From contig OY720683.1 of NCBI GenBank assembly GCA_963170755.1, forward strand, positions 69,936,634 through 70,000,633: DNA of 64,000 nt. The letters run 5' to 3'. Below are positions 22,188 through 34,274 of this stretch, in pieces; position 1 is the stretch's first letter; the number at the start of each line of letters is the position of its first letter. Under the pieces are notes generated by a model. The model was not told the origin of the DNA, did not search any database, and was given only the letters and a program-made list of their open reading frames with translations. This DNA is from Amphimallon solstitiale (taxonomy: Eukaryota > Arthropoda > Insecta > Coleoptera > Scarabaeidae). Position numbers and translations under genes: made by a program.

Positions 22188-24082
22188 CAGGTTGTCTCAG
22201 CTTTTGCGTTACAGGTATTATCTACTTTCCCTGTATAGATATCAGAAAACTTTTCAAATAAAAGTTACTTGATATTATGATGTGTCGAAAATGACAAACA
22301 GAGAATTTTATTTGCTCGTGACCTTGAAGGAGATTTCAAGGTCAACTTTGTTTTCTTAATGGATATATGCATTTTTTAATGTTGCATCTTATTTATCAAA
22401 AACTAATAAATAACTTTTATTTGATCCATTTTTTATTTTGCCTTGTCAGTTTTGACACAATTCAGATAAACTTGTCAAAAGCAATTTTTATTAACTTAAA
22501 GGAATACGATAATTATAAGTAAGTAATTCAGTGCAAAAAAAATTAAAAAAATAAAGAGTAAGTATTTCAATAATAAATATCTCAAATTAGTGTATGTAGT
22601 TGGATAAGAAAACAAAACAAGAGGCGTTAATTTAATAAATGTTCAAATTGGGCTCCATCAGCGTGGACACAAGCTTCCAAACGACGTCTTAATCCTCTGT
22701 TGCAAGATGAAAGTATCATTCCGTGAGTTATAATCCGGCATCCCATGCGAATTCGATTTTTCAGATATCAAGATCTGCCGACCGAACTTGATATACAAAT
22801 TCCTTTAAATAACCCCACATGAAAAAATCAACAGGCGATAAATCCGGGGAACGAGCAGGCCAAGGGATAGAACCTCTATTTCCAATCCATCCATTGGGGT
22901 ACAGCGCATTTAAATAATTCGTCACAATTTGCGCATTATGGGGCGGAACACCATCTTGTTGCCAAATTATGTCTCGTCTTTCATTAAGAGGAATATCTTC
23001 CATTAAATCGGGAAGCACATTTTGTAAAAAATGTAAATAACGTTGTCCTGTCAGGGTTCCTTCGTAAAAGTGGGGTCCAATTAAATGCCCATTAAACATT
23101 CCACACCATACATTGGTTCCCCACACTGTTTGAAAGCGTGCTTCCTCCATCCACCGCGGATTTTGGTTGGACCAATAATGCGCATTATGTTTGTTCACAA
23201 CACCATGATTGTGAAAGCGACTTTCGTCACTCCACAAAATACAATTAAGATAATTTGGATTTTCATCTTCTAGAACTTGCAATCGTGCAATGAAATCCAG
23301 GCGTCTTTGTAAATCGTTTAGTCTTAATTCTTGTGATAAATGAACTTTAAATGGATGGTACCGATGCCCTTTTAAAATTCTATGTACTGTAGCTTTACTA
23401 ACGCCAATTTCTTCTGCCAAACGTCGAAGTGAAACATGGGGGTTTACAGCTACATAAGCCAAAATGTTGATTACATTTTCTTCATTTCTAGCAGGAGCAT
23501 TATGGTTAGCATGTTTTACGGTAGAGGGAAATGAACCAGTTCGTAACTTCGCCTCTACTCTATTAAATGTTGTATGTGATGGATGATGACGTTCCGGAAA
23601 TCTTTCTCGATACAAATTTGCAGCTTCTCGGGAATTCCTTCTGCATTCTGCGTAGACTATTAACATATCTACATATTCGTTGGAGTTGTATGTAAGTGGC
23701 ATATTAAAAAGCTGCGGATAACGCAAGTCAAATCTTTGTGATTTAAGCAAGACTGACAGTTGTTGACTGACAGAACACAACTTTTTACTTTTGACAAGTT
23801 TATCTGAATTGTGTCAAAACTGACACGGCAAAATAAAAAATGCATCAAATAAAAGTTATTTATTAGCTTTTGAAAAATAAGATGCAATATTAAAAAATAC
23901 ATATATCCATTAAAAAAAACAAAGTTGACCTTGAAATCTCCTTCAAGGTCACGAGCAAATAAAATCCTCTATTTGTCATTTTCGACACATCATAATATCA
24001 AGTAACTTTTATTTGAAAAGTTTTTTGATAACTATACAGGGAAAGTAGATAATGCCTGTAACGCAAAAGCTGAGACACCCTG
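22188..24082 (-). mobile_element. DD41D (rosa-type) mariner with ~290-bp terminal inverted repeats
   Basis: It starts CAGGTTGTCTCAGCTTTTGC after TA (22186-22187). The right end reads GCTGAGACACCCTG at 24082. The inverted ends match for about 290 bp (22188-22480 and 23795-24082). The last 9 bp recur at 30608-30616 as the target duplication of the Foldback-like element, and the mariner's own right-hand TA follows at 30617. Its intact length is about 1895 bp. Confidence 0.85.
22627..23702 (-). pseudogene. DD41D mariner transposase, nearly intact
   Basis: The ATG at 23702 gives M-P-L-T-Y-N-S-N-E-Y, the start of the N-terminal HTH (DUF4817-like) of this group. A second HTH follows (R-R-L-A-E-E-I-G-V-S-K-A-T-V-H-R). 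Catalytic blocks are L-W-S-D-E-S-R-F, W-Q-Q-D-G-V-P-P-H and S-P-D-L-S-P-V-D-F-F, with 41 residues between the second and third Asp by my count. That spacing defines the rosa group. The frame is open for 314 codons, then one frameshift near 22770; the rest ends D-G-A-Q-F-E-H-L-L-N with a stop at 22627-22629. All three catalytic Asp are present. Confidence 0.85.
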
Positions 24083-27000
24083 GAGTGTGTGAAGTTAGCC
24101 CCCCTTTTTTCGAATATCGGAAATCTGACGGTTGTTCCAGGTTGTTCTAGGTTTGTTCTAAATTGTTCCAAAGTATTTCAAAAAAAAAGTCAAAATTGGC
24201 CGAGATAATTGAAAAAAACGACTTTTTCACCCAGCCCCCCTTTTTTCGAAAATTGAAATTCTGAAGGTTGTTCCAGGTTGTTCTAGTTGTTCTAAACATT
24301 GTTCCAAAGAATCTCGAAAAAAAAATCAAAATTGGCCGAGATAATCGGAAAAAACGAGTTTTTGCCAGCCCCCCTTTTCTTGAAAATTGTAATTCTGATG
24401 ATTGTTCTAGGTTGCTCTAGGTTTGTTCTAAATTGTTCCAAAGTATTTCATAGAAAAAATCAAAATCAGACGAGAAAATGGGAAAAAACCAAAGCCAAAA
24501 GTATGAAGTCGGACCCAGTTTTTGCAAAAATTAAAATTTTGACGGTTGTTCTAGGTTGTTCTAGGTTTGTTCTAAACATTGTTCGAATACGTCAAAACCG
24601 TATCTCTTATATATCAAAAGATATGGCAAAAAAACCAAATCCAAAAGTGTGAAGTTAGCCCCCCTTTTATCGAAAATCTAACTTCTGACGGTTGTTCCAG
24701 GTTGCTCTAAGGGTGTTCTCAATTGTTCCAAAGTATTTCAAAAAATAAATCATAATTGGCCGAAAAAACGGCAAAAAACTTTTTTTTTCTGGCGGACCAT
24801 TTTTCGAAAATCGAAATTCTGACGGTTGTTCTGGGTTGTTCTAAGTTTGTTTTAAATTGTTCCAAAGGATTTCAAAGAAAAAATCATAATTGGCCGAGAT
24901 AATAGAAAAAAACCATTTTCCCACGGACCCCCTTTTTGCGAAAATTCAAATTCTGAGGGTTGTTCCAGGTTGTTCTAGATTTGTTCTAAACATTATTCTT
25001 ATACATCAGAACCGTATCTCTTATATTTCAAAAGATATTGCAAAAAAACGTTTTTAAAACAAGTGTGAAGTTAGCCCCCCTTTTTTCGAAAATCTAACTT
25101 CTGACGGTTGTTCCAGGTTGCTCTAGGTGTGTTCTCAATTGTTCCAAAGTATTTCAAAAAATAAATCATAATTGGCCGAAAAAACGGCAAAAAACTTTTT
25201 TTTTCTGGCGGCCCATTTTTCGAAAATCGAAATTCTGACGGTTGTTCTGGGTTGTTCTAAGTTTGTTTTAAATTGTTCCAAAGGATCTCAAAGAAAAAAT
25301 CATAATTGGCCGAGATAATAGAAAAAAACGATTTTCCCACGGACCCCCTTTTTGCGAAAATTCAAATTCTGAGGGTTGTTCCAGGTTGTTCTAGATTTGT
25401 TCTAAACATTATTCTTATACATCAGAACCGTATCTCTTATATTTCAAAAGATATTGCAAAAAAACGTTTTTAAAACAAGTGTGAAGTTAGCCCCCCTTTT
25501 TTCGAAAATCTAACTTCTGACGGTTGTTCCAGGTTGCTCTAGGTGTGTTCTCAATTGTTCCAAAGTATTTCAAAAAATAAATCATAATTGGCCGAAAAAA
25601 CGGCAAAAAACTTTTTTTTTCTGGCGGCCCATTTTTCGAAAATCGAAATTCTGACGGTTGTTCTGGGTTGTTCTAAGTTTGTTTTAAATTGTTCCAAAGG
25701 ATCTCAAAGAAAAAATCATAATTGGCCGAGATAATAGAAAAAAACGATTTTCCCACGGACCCCCTTTTTGCGAAAATTCAAATTCTGAGGGTTGTTCCAG
25801 GTTGTTCTAGATTTGTTCTAAACGTTATTCTTATACATCAGAACCGTATCTCTTATATTTCAAAAGATATTGCAAAAAAACGTTTTTAAAACAAGTGTGA
25901 AGTTAGCCCCCCTTTTTTCGAAAATCTAACTTCTGACGGTTGTTCCAGGTTGCTCTAGGTGTGTTCTCAATTGTTCCAAAGTATTTCAAAAAATAAATCA
26001 TAATTGGCCGAAAAAACGGCAAAAAACTTTTTTTTTCTGGCGGCCCATTTTTCGAAAATCGAAATTCTGACGGTTGTTCTGGGTTGTTCTAAGTTTGTTT
26101 TAAATTGTTCCAAAGGATCTCAAAGAAAAAATCATAATTGGCCGAGATAATAGAAAAAAACGATTTTCCCACGGACCCCCTTTTTGCGAAAATTCAAATT
26201 CTGAGGGTTGTTCCAGGTTGTTCTAGATTTGTTCTAAACATTATTCTTATACATCAGAACCGTATCTCTTATATTTCAAAAGATATTGCAAAAAAACGTT
26301 TTTAAAACAAGTGTGAAGTTAGCCCCCCTTTTTTCGAAAATCTAACTTCTGACGGTTGTTCCAGGTTGCTCTAGGTGTGTTCTCAATTGTTCCAAAGTAT
26401 TTCAAAAAATAAATCATAATTGGCCGAAAAAACGGCAAAAAACTTTTTTTTTCTGGCGGCCCATTTTTCGAAAATCGAAATTCTGACGGTTGTTCTGGGT
26501 TGTTCTAAGTTTGTTTTAAATTGTTCCAAAGGATCTCAAAGAAAAAATCATAATTGGCCGAGATAATAGAAAAAAACGATTTTCCCACGGACCCCCTTTT
26601 TGCGAAAATTCAAATTCTGAGGGTTGTTCCAGGTTGTTCTAGATTTGTTCTAAACATTATTCTTATACATCAGAACCGTATCTCTTATATTTCAAAAGAT
26701 ATTGCAAAAAAACGTTTTTAAAAAAAGTGTGAAGTTAGCCCCCCTTTTTTCGAAAATCTAACTTCTGACGGTTGTTCCAGGTTGCTCTAGGTGTGTTCTC
26801 AATTGTTCCAAAGTATTTCAAAAAATAAATCATAATTGGCCGAAAAAACGGCAAAAAACTTTTTTTTTCTGGCGGCCCATTTTTCGAAAATCGAAATTCT
26901 GACGGTTGTTCTGGGTTGTTCTAAGTTTGTTTTAAATTGTTCCAAAGGATTTCAAAAAATAAATCATAATTGGCAGAAAAAACGGCAAAAAACAATTTTT

Positions 27001-27130
27001 TTCTGGCGCCCCTTTTTTCGAAAATCGAAATTTTGACGGTTGTTCTAGGTTGTTCTAAATTGTTCCAAAGGATTACAAAGAAAAAATCGAAATTGCCCAA
27101 GATAATAGGTAAATCGATTTTACCTATTAT
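24083..27130 (+). repeat. Left arm: 416-bp tandem units, each a trimer of ~139-bp monomers
   Basis: The block GTGAAGTTAGCCCCCC recurs at 24649, 25065, 25481, 25897, 26313 and 26729, a constant step of 416. Inside each unit three related ~139-bp monomers follow one another. Each has a C-rich stretch, TTTTCGAAAAT-like, TTCTGACGGTTGTTC-like, then GTTCTAGGTT-type repeats and GTTCCAAAG. The outer ~565 bp (24083-24648) consists of more diverged monomers. Short ORFs across the arms are by-products of the repeat. Confidence 0.9.
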
Positions 27131-27974
27131 CTATATTTTAAAATGAATAATAATACTCATTTGTGATTCAGAATAAAGCAGAAGCAGTAAATATACATAT
27201 ATTTTCCCAAGTAATATAATTCATTTGTTTGAAAACAATATTGTTACTAAATGCTGATGCTCCTAACATAAAATAATATTAGAACAGTGACGTTAGTTAC
27301 ATTATTAATGTAGATTAAAAACTACCTCATAAACATATTGAGAATGATTATACCTTGCTCATAAAAAGATTAGTGTTTTTCTCATGAGCTGCTAGGTTGA
27401 TGTTTCTTTGTTTATTTTTATTAGAGTTCATGCTTTAGTTTATCCCTAAAATCTAAAATATATATTTTTTCTGTAAAATTTATTTATTGATATTATTATA
27501 TTATTTGATAACATTGACATAAATAATATATTTTTTTATCAATTTGGTATTGTAAAACAGCCTTTCCCAAATCGGCTACTCTTTGACGGATATACTATCT
27601 TATATTATCTAAATAGGTACCTATATAATATTTTTTCCAAATAAAGTAATAGTAGCCTTTGAATCGTTTTAGTGAGAAAATTAGACAGCATATTTCAACA
27701 TGTTTACGAAGAGGGGCTACAAAAAATAAGCATACTTGATAGGAATGTCTACACGTGCTTGCATTCCCGGAGCAAAAACCATGAAAAAAAGTGGCCAGAC
27801 CACGGCTAGACAAAATAACGTTGTAGTGGTTTACTATAATTAAAATTTTCAAACTTCAAAATCAGTATTTTATTTTTATTATTACTAGACAAAATAAAAT
27901 AACAAAGGGAGCCTGATAGACTTCCCCATTTTGTTTGATTTTAGTTGGGTACCCATATCCAGCGCTTTTTTTTT
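27131..27974. other. Unique central segment of the Foldback-like element
   Basis: AT-rich, without a recognised protein. A minus-strand ORF of 85 codons (27595-27852) has no known motif. At 27557-27590 CAGCCTTTCCCAAATCGGC resembles a hAT-type end, but I found no partner. In Drosophila FB elements this position may hold the NOF gene; nothing comparable is visible. Confidence 0.4.
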
Positions 27975-30607
27975 TTGAAATACTTTGAAACTGTAAGAAT
28001 TTCGATTTTTAAGAAATAGGGACTGGGGAAAAATATCGTTTTTTCATAACCGGTTTTGATTTTTTCTTTGAAATAGTTCATCAGCATTTGGTAACAATAT
28101 CGTTTTGTAATAAATGAACATTATATTTCTTGCGAAAATATATATTTATTGCTATATTAGATGTTTATTTCTTTAAATAGAACTGCATCATACAAAAACT
28201 TCCTTCAACACAGTAATGTTCGGAAAGTGCATTCCGCCCATTGTAAAATCGTTTTTTCCTATTATCTCAGCCAATTATGATTTATTTTTTGAAATACTTT
28301 GGAACAATTGAGAACACACTTAGAGCAACCTGGAAAAACCGTCAGAAGTTAGATTTTCGAAAAAAGGGGGATAACTTCACACTTTTTGAAAAAAGTTTTT
28401 TGCAATATCTTTTGAAATATAAGAGATACGGTTCTGATGTATAAGAATAATGTTTAGAACAAATCTAGAACAACCTGGAACAACCCTCAGAATTTGAATT
28501 TTCGCAAAAAGGGGGTCCGTGGGAAAATCGTTTTTTTCTATTATCTCGGCCAATTATGATTTTTTCTTTGAAATCCTTTGGAACAATTTAAAACAAACTT
28601 AGAACAACCCAGAACAACCGTCAGAATTTCGATTTTCGAAAAATGGGCCGCCAGAAAAAAAAAGTTTTTTGCCGTTTTTTCGGCCAATTATGATTTATTT
28701 TTTGAAATACTTTGGAACAATTGAGAACACACCTAGAGCAACCTGGAACAACCGTCAGAAGTTAGATTTTCGAAAAAAGGGGGGCTAACTTCACACTTTT
28801 TTAAAAACGTTTTTTTGCAATATCTTTTGAAATATAAGAGATACGGTTCTGATGTATAAGAATAATGTTTAGAACAAATCTAGAACAACCTGGAACAACC
28901 CTCAGAATTTGAATTTTCGCAAAAAGGGGGTCCGTGGGAAAATCGTTTTTTTCTATTATCTCGGCCAATTATGATTTTTTCTTTGAGATCCTTTGGAACA
29001 ATTTAAAACAAACTTAGAACAACCCAGAACAACCGTCAGAATTTCGATTTTCGAAAAATGGGCCGCCAGAAAAAAAAAGTTTTTTGCCGTTTTTTCGGCC
29101 AATTATGATTTATTTTTTGAAATACTTTGGAACAATTGAGAACACACCTAGAGCAACCTGGAACAACCGTCAGAAGTTAGATTTTCGAAAAAAGGGGGGC
29201 TAACTTCACACTTGTTTTAAAAACGTTTTTTTGCAATATCTTTTGAAATATAAGAGATACGGTTCTGATGTATAAGAATAATGTTTAGAACAAATCTAGA
29301 ACAACCTGGAACAACCCTCAGAATTTGAATTTTCGCAAAAAGGGGGTCCGTGGGAAAATCGTTTTTTTCTATTATCTCGGCCAATTATGATTTTTTCTTT
29401 GAGATCCTTTGGAACAATTTAAAACAAACTTAGAACAACCCAGAACAACCGTCAGAATTTCGATTTTCGAAAAATGGGCCGCCAGAAAAAAAAAGTTTTT
29501 TGCCGTTTTTTCGGCCAATTATGATTTATTTTTTGAAATACTTTGGAACAATTGAGAACACACCTAGAGCAACCTGGAACAACCGTCAGAAGTTAGATTT
29601 TCGAAAAAAGGGGGGCTAACTTCACACTTGTTTTAAAAACGTTTTTTTGCAATATCTTTTGAAATATAAGAGATACGGTTCTGATGTATAAGAATAATGT
29701 TTAGAACAAATCTAGAACAACCTGGAACAACCCTCAGAATTTGAATTTTCGCAAAAAGGGGGTCCGTGGGAAAATCGTTTTTTTCTATTATCTCGGCCAA
29801 TTATGATTTTTTCTTTGAGATCCTTTGGAACAATTTAAAACAAACTTAGAACAACCCAGAACAACCGTCATAATTTCGATTTTCGAAAAATGGGCCGCCA
29901 GAAAAAAAAAGTTTTTTGCCGTTTTTTCGGCCAATTATGATTTATTTTTTGAAATACTTTGGAACAATTGAGAACACACCTAGAGCAACCTGGAACAACC
30001 GTCAGAAGTTAGATTTTCGATAAAAGGGGGGCTAACTTCACACTTTTGGATTTGGTTTTTTTGCCATATCTTTTGATATATAAGAGATACGGTTTTGACG
30101 TATTCGAACAATGTTTAGAACAAACCTAGAACAACCTAGAACAACCGTCAAAATTTTAATTTTTGCAAAAACTGGGTCCGACTTCATACTTTTGGCTTTG
30201 GTTTTTTCCCATTTTCTCGTCTGATTTTGATTTTTTCTATGAAATACTTTGGAACAATTTAGAACAAACCTAGAGCAACCTAGAACAATAATCAGAATTA
30301 CAATTTTCAAGAAAAGGGGGGCTGGCAAAAACTCGTTTTTTCCGATTATCTCGGCCAATTTTGATTTTTTTTTCGAGATTCTTTGGAACAATGTTTAGAA
30401 CAACTAGAACAACCTGGAACAACCTTCAGAATTTCAATTTTCGAAAAAAGGGGGGCTGGGTGAAAAAGTCGTTTTTTTCAATTATCTCGGCCAATTTTGA
30501 CTTTTTTTTTGAAATACTTTGGAACAATTTAGAACAAACCTAGAACAACCTGGAACAACCGTCAGATTTCCGATATTCGAAAAAAGGGGGGCTAACTTCA
30601 CACACTC
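27975..30607 (-). repeat. Right arm: inverted 416-bp tandem units
   Basis: The complement of the left arm. The CTTCAC mark ends at about 28380, 28794, 29209, 29625 and 30041, steps of 414-416. Copies are nearly identical to those on the left. The innermost part (27975-28260) is more diverged. The final ~565 bp mirrors the left terminal segment, including its irregular monomers. Confidence 0.9.
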
Positions 30608-30616
30608 GACACCCTG

Positions 30617-30918
30617 TATACATTCAACCAAATAAAATGCAAGCATAAAGGATACACAAGGAAACTTTAATAAACAAAATACAATATTCGGATGGTTTAA
30701 ATTTTGTATAACAATATGATATTAATAGGTACATTTTATTTATCGTGTCTAATGTCCCAAGGTACAGTAAGTGGCACGTACCTTGGGATGAGTAATCACA
30801 TATCTTGGAACATAAGATATATTACTCTAAAACATGATATAGTAAACCTTAACTAACAATATATGCAGAAAAATCAATGCCAAATCAAACTGATTACTTT
30901 TACGGGCAGTACTACTAG
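30617..30918. other. Pogo-like subterminal/3' noncoding segment
   Basis: It contains TCCCAAGGTAC (30748-30758), ACGTACCTTGGGA and ATATCTTGGAACATAAGAT, variants of the motif repeated at the other end of the pogo-like element. No coding sequence. Confidence 0.55.
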
Positions 30919-32335
30919 CTAATTGGGGTGAGGTACATTCATGATAACATCGTTCATAGATATTTCATAGACTTCATCGTTTTCGTAAGTGAATTTGTTA
31001 GTAGATTCTGCAACTCTTTTCAGGTACTTTATTTCTAGAACATCCTTACCGACAGAAATAATTTGAGATACGTAATAACGAACAAACTTTTTTCCTTTAA
31101 GCTGCACCAAAATAAAATCATTTACATTAAAAGATTCACAAGCAGTGATTGCCTCATTTATGACAGAACCGATGCTCATATCGTCCAATGAATCTGATGA
31201 CTCTAGCTGCAAACTTTCCTCTGAACTTGTAGAATCTTTTCTCATTATTACTTTCTTCACCTTCTGCTTTTTAAGATTAGTGCTACTATATTTATTTTTA
31301 TTAGCAGAATTCATCATTATTTAATTTTTTTCGGGTGTGTCTGTTAATACGCGACATCGTCCTGGTATTCTACCGCGTTGATTGGTTTTGCTGGGCTTTG
31401 ATTTGGGGTAAGGGCGAATACTTTCGGGTGTTACGTGGGTTTCAGGTTCTTCTTCTGAGTTCAGAATGTGAGTACTTGAACAGCTTGGTAAGTCCCTTGA
31501 CGGAGTTGCACATTCCTTAGGAATATTATTTGATTCAACATGTGGCCTATCTGTAACGTATGATGTTAGAAAATCATCATCTGTGAAAATATATCTGTTG
31601 ACTGGAAAAATTCCAGAAACTCTGAATCTAGATTGAATATTATATGGTGTAAATGCTAAGGGATATGCTTTTCCTGCACATTCAGCAACATCGTATATTG
31701 TCAATGTTGTAATATTTCTTTAACGAGCCAAAAACTGACCTATTTAAAGGTTGCAGCTTGTGGCTGGTGTGAGGGGGAAAAGTAAGCAATGTTATGCCAT
31801 TTTCTTTAGCTGTATCTATAGCTTCTATCGATACGTGACTTCATGGTTGTCAAGTATTAATAGTATTTTGTTTTCTACACTTGGTGTAGATTGTGCAATA
31901 AAATGTTCAAGATATTCCAAAAAGGAGCTTGTATTTGACCAACCACTAATTCTGGCGCAACCTATACTTCGCGGTGGAGCACCTTTCAACATTGGATTCT
32001 TGAAATGTACCCGAGGAAACACAAACATGGGCGGTTTATTAACTGCAGCTATCATAGTCACATAGCATCCTCGCTCACCTGAGGTCATACTACCTACTTG
32101 TTTCGTTCCTTTTGTTGATATTATTCTTACTGGGGAATGAACTGTAGATAGTCCAGTTTCATCAAGGTTGTAAATTTGATTAGGCTGGAATTTGTATCTA
32201 TCCAATACTTCATCAAGTTTGACAAAAAATAAATTTACATTTATTTTATTAAATGCCTTTGACCTGGCAAGACTTGTTGCTTGCGGCTTACGCAAAGACA
32301 AATCTCCATGTCTCTTCCTAAAGAAAGTTATCTAG
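30919..32335 (-). pseudogene. Pogo-like transposase, DDE core and C-terminus
   Basis: Minus-strand order: R-K-R-H-G-D-L-S-L-R-K-P-Q-A-T-S (from ~32330), the DDE blocks Y-N-L-D-E-T-G-L and L-L-I-L-D-N-H-E, then after a frameshift T-S-H-K-L-Q-P-L-N-R-S-V-F, then 31704-31321, and a charged segment with a small C-terminal domain (31317-30919, K-K-F-V-R-Y-Y-V block) in another frame. Family members have Asp in the last DDE block (L-Q-P-L-D); here the codon at 31742-31744 reads Asn. With several frame breaks and a lost catalytic residue the enzyme is dead. The N-terminal part is displaced to 34687-35120. Confidence 0.8.
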
Positions 32336-32369
32336 CGTTTTCCAGCTATTCCGTTTTCAATCCAGGCTT

Positions 32370-33795
32370 GAAGACATCTTATTCCATTACCATACCACGA
32401 ATGTGTTTCCAACTTCTTGGAAGAAAGCTGTTGTTGTTCCGGTGGCTAAGACAAGATCGGCTAATGAGTACAAAGATATGCGACCGATAAGTATTTTACC
32501 AGTGTGCTCAAAATTGCTGGAAAAGGTTATCAATGAACAGTCGGGTTGCTACTTCGCTGCTGCTGGTATTTTGCCCACTAATCAGTCTGGATTCCGGAAA
32601 GGGCATAGTTGCACCACTACCCTGCTAAAAGTAATAGACGACATCACCAATGCTAGAGACAGGAATATGGTTACCATCTTAGCACTTTTAGATTTCAGTA
32701 AAGCTTTCGATACAGTCTGTCATAAAACTCTCTTAGCTGTACTTAGTTCCTCCGGACTGTCTGGGTCTGCTCTCGTATTTATGGAAAGTTATCTGACCGG
32801 ACGCGTACAGTGCGTAAGTCTTAATGGTAATTCTTCTTCTTGCAAGAGCATAGAACGAGGCATCCCACAGGGTTCTATACTGGGACCCCTTCTATTTACA
32901 TTGTATACATCAGGCATGCGTTTGTGTGTGAGTAACTGTAGTATGCATATGTACGCGGATGATACCCAAATATACCATTCCTTTGACTTTAGTGAGTGCA
33001 GACAAGCTATACGGGACATTAATGAGGATCTAGATAACATTGCTAGATTTGCTCGCCAACGCTCATTATTGATAAATCCTGCTAAGTCTGTTACATTGAT
33101 CTTCGGTAGTAAAAATCAGATTGATAAATTGAAGAAGGATGTTAGGCTGCAGATATTCAATGACATTATACCAGTCAAAGACGAAGCTAAAAGTCTGGGA
33201 TTGTTTTTGGACAACTCTTTTAGATATAATACACAAATAAAACACTACATACAGACAGCTTATGCTAACATAAAGCTCATTTATCCTTACAGACACTACT
33301 TGTCTACGTATATGAAGTCTTTGTTATGTGAGGCACTTGTGCTTTGACAATTTTCCTACTGTGCTCCAGTATATGGACCATGCTTAACACAAGACTTGAG
33401 TAACCGTATACAGCGGGTCCAGAAATCTTGTCTAAGATTAATATTTGGAATACGCAAATTTGACAGAGTCTCGCACAAACTATCTGAATTGAAATGGCTC
33501 AATATGCGTAACCGCAGACTCTTGCAATCTTCCAAGTTGTATTATACAATAGTTAATACCAAGCAACCTGCATATCTTTACGAACTAATATCATTTCGCA
33601 CAGATGTGCACCACTTAAACTTTTGAGATTTCCTCGGGGTGCCATTACGCCGCCCGCGCGTAGGACAGCGTTGTGTGAGCGTGGCTTTTCGTGCCAGGTT
33701 GCCAGGGTGTACAACTCAATACCGGTGGACATCAGAGATAGCTCATTCAGTACATTTGCCGCCCGATATCGCGCATACCTATTTGTTATATAGGA
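32370..33795 (+). pseudogene. Non-LTR reverse transcriptase, C-terminal two thirds
   Basis: The long frame 32403-33344 carries RT motifs in order: R-P-I-S-I-L-P-V, G-F-R-K-G-H-S, L-D-F-S-K-A-F-D-T-V, I-P-Q-G-S-I-L-G-P-L-L-F, and the catalytic Y-A-D-D (near 32950), then L-G-L-F-L-D. A TGA at 33345 breaks the line L-V-L-x-Q-F-S-Y-C-A-P, which continues to 33626. After a frameshift the characteristic C-terminus (V-Y-N-S-I-P-V-D-I-R) follows to about 33795. The endonuclease domain is absent because of 5' truncation. Confidence 0.8.
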
Positions 33796-33948
33796 TAAGT
33801 AATCTTCCGATCATTTATTCATTCATTTATTTTTCACTTATTTTTATATTTCACTTATTTCTGCTTCTTCTTCTTCTTTCTTTTTTCTATTCTGGATGGA
33901 TATTGATCAGATTTTACAAATGTATAGGTTTTGGATACGATATGTATG

Positions 33949-34274
33949 GTTGCAGTGATTGTGACGCAATCTACATTGGCCAAACAGGCAGACCCGTACA
34001 AGATCGCATTAATGAACATAAAAAATCAATTTTAAACAATAATAAAAATACAGGCTTTGCTGAATATTGCATAGACCTTGTACATGTATTTGATACCAAT
34101 AATTATACATTGTTACATAATAGTTATAAAGGAAGGAAATTAGATTTATTAGAAATTCTAGAAATTAAAAAAGCTACAACAGCAAATATACATGTCTCAA
34201 ACACACAACTGGACCTCATAAACACCCCCATTATTGACACTGTACTTAAGACACTAGCCCATACATATAAATAG
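33949..34274 (+). pseudogene. PLE GIY-YIG endonuclease fragment
   Basis: C-S-D-C-D-A-I-Y-I-G-Q-T-G-R, then R-I-N-E-H-K-K and the family's L-D-L-L-E-I-L-E-I-K-K before the stop at 34272-34274. The frame is open throughout, but it lacks the RT domain and a start of its own. The open frame continues upstream into non-LTR sequence, a chance fusion. Confidence 0.8.

Larger units (their letters stand above)
24083..30607. mobile_element. Foldback-like element: long repeat-built inverted arms, 9-bp target duplication
   Basis: 6525 bp. The outer ends GAGTGTGTGAAGTTAGCC and its exact complement face each other, and GACACCCTG is duplicated on both sides (24074-24082, 30608-30616). The left arm is ~3.05 kb and the right arm ~2.63 kb. 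Both consist of tandem units, and an ~840-bp unique segment separates them. This architecture and target size match Drosophila FB elements, which mobilise large palindromes of tandem repeats and duplicate 9 bp; a MULE with tandem-repeat termini is the alternative. I see no transposase in the middle, so this copy would depend on an enzyme made elsewhere. Confidence 0.8.

Noticed and set aside
24147..24652. ORFs of 60-117 codons in the Foldback-like arms (also 26836-27036 and 30038-30543)
   Set aside because: They recur in mirrored form because the arms are repeats, shift with unit variation and match no family.
24649..27130. CRISPR-like regular repeat array
   Set aside because: Units are 416 bp with no unique spacers, lie in a eukaryotic transposon, and have an inverted partner; this is a tandem-repeat arm.
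27557..27590. hAT-like terminus CAGCCTTTCCCAAATCGGC in the Foldback-like spacer
   Set aside because: No complementary end or 8-bp duplication was found nearby.
33639..34274. Single 211-codon ORF as a fusion protein
   Set aside because: Its first half is non-LTR C-terminus and UTR, its second half a later PLE insertion after the 14-bp duplication; the joint frame is accidental.
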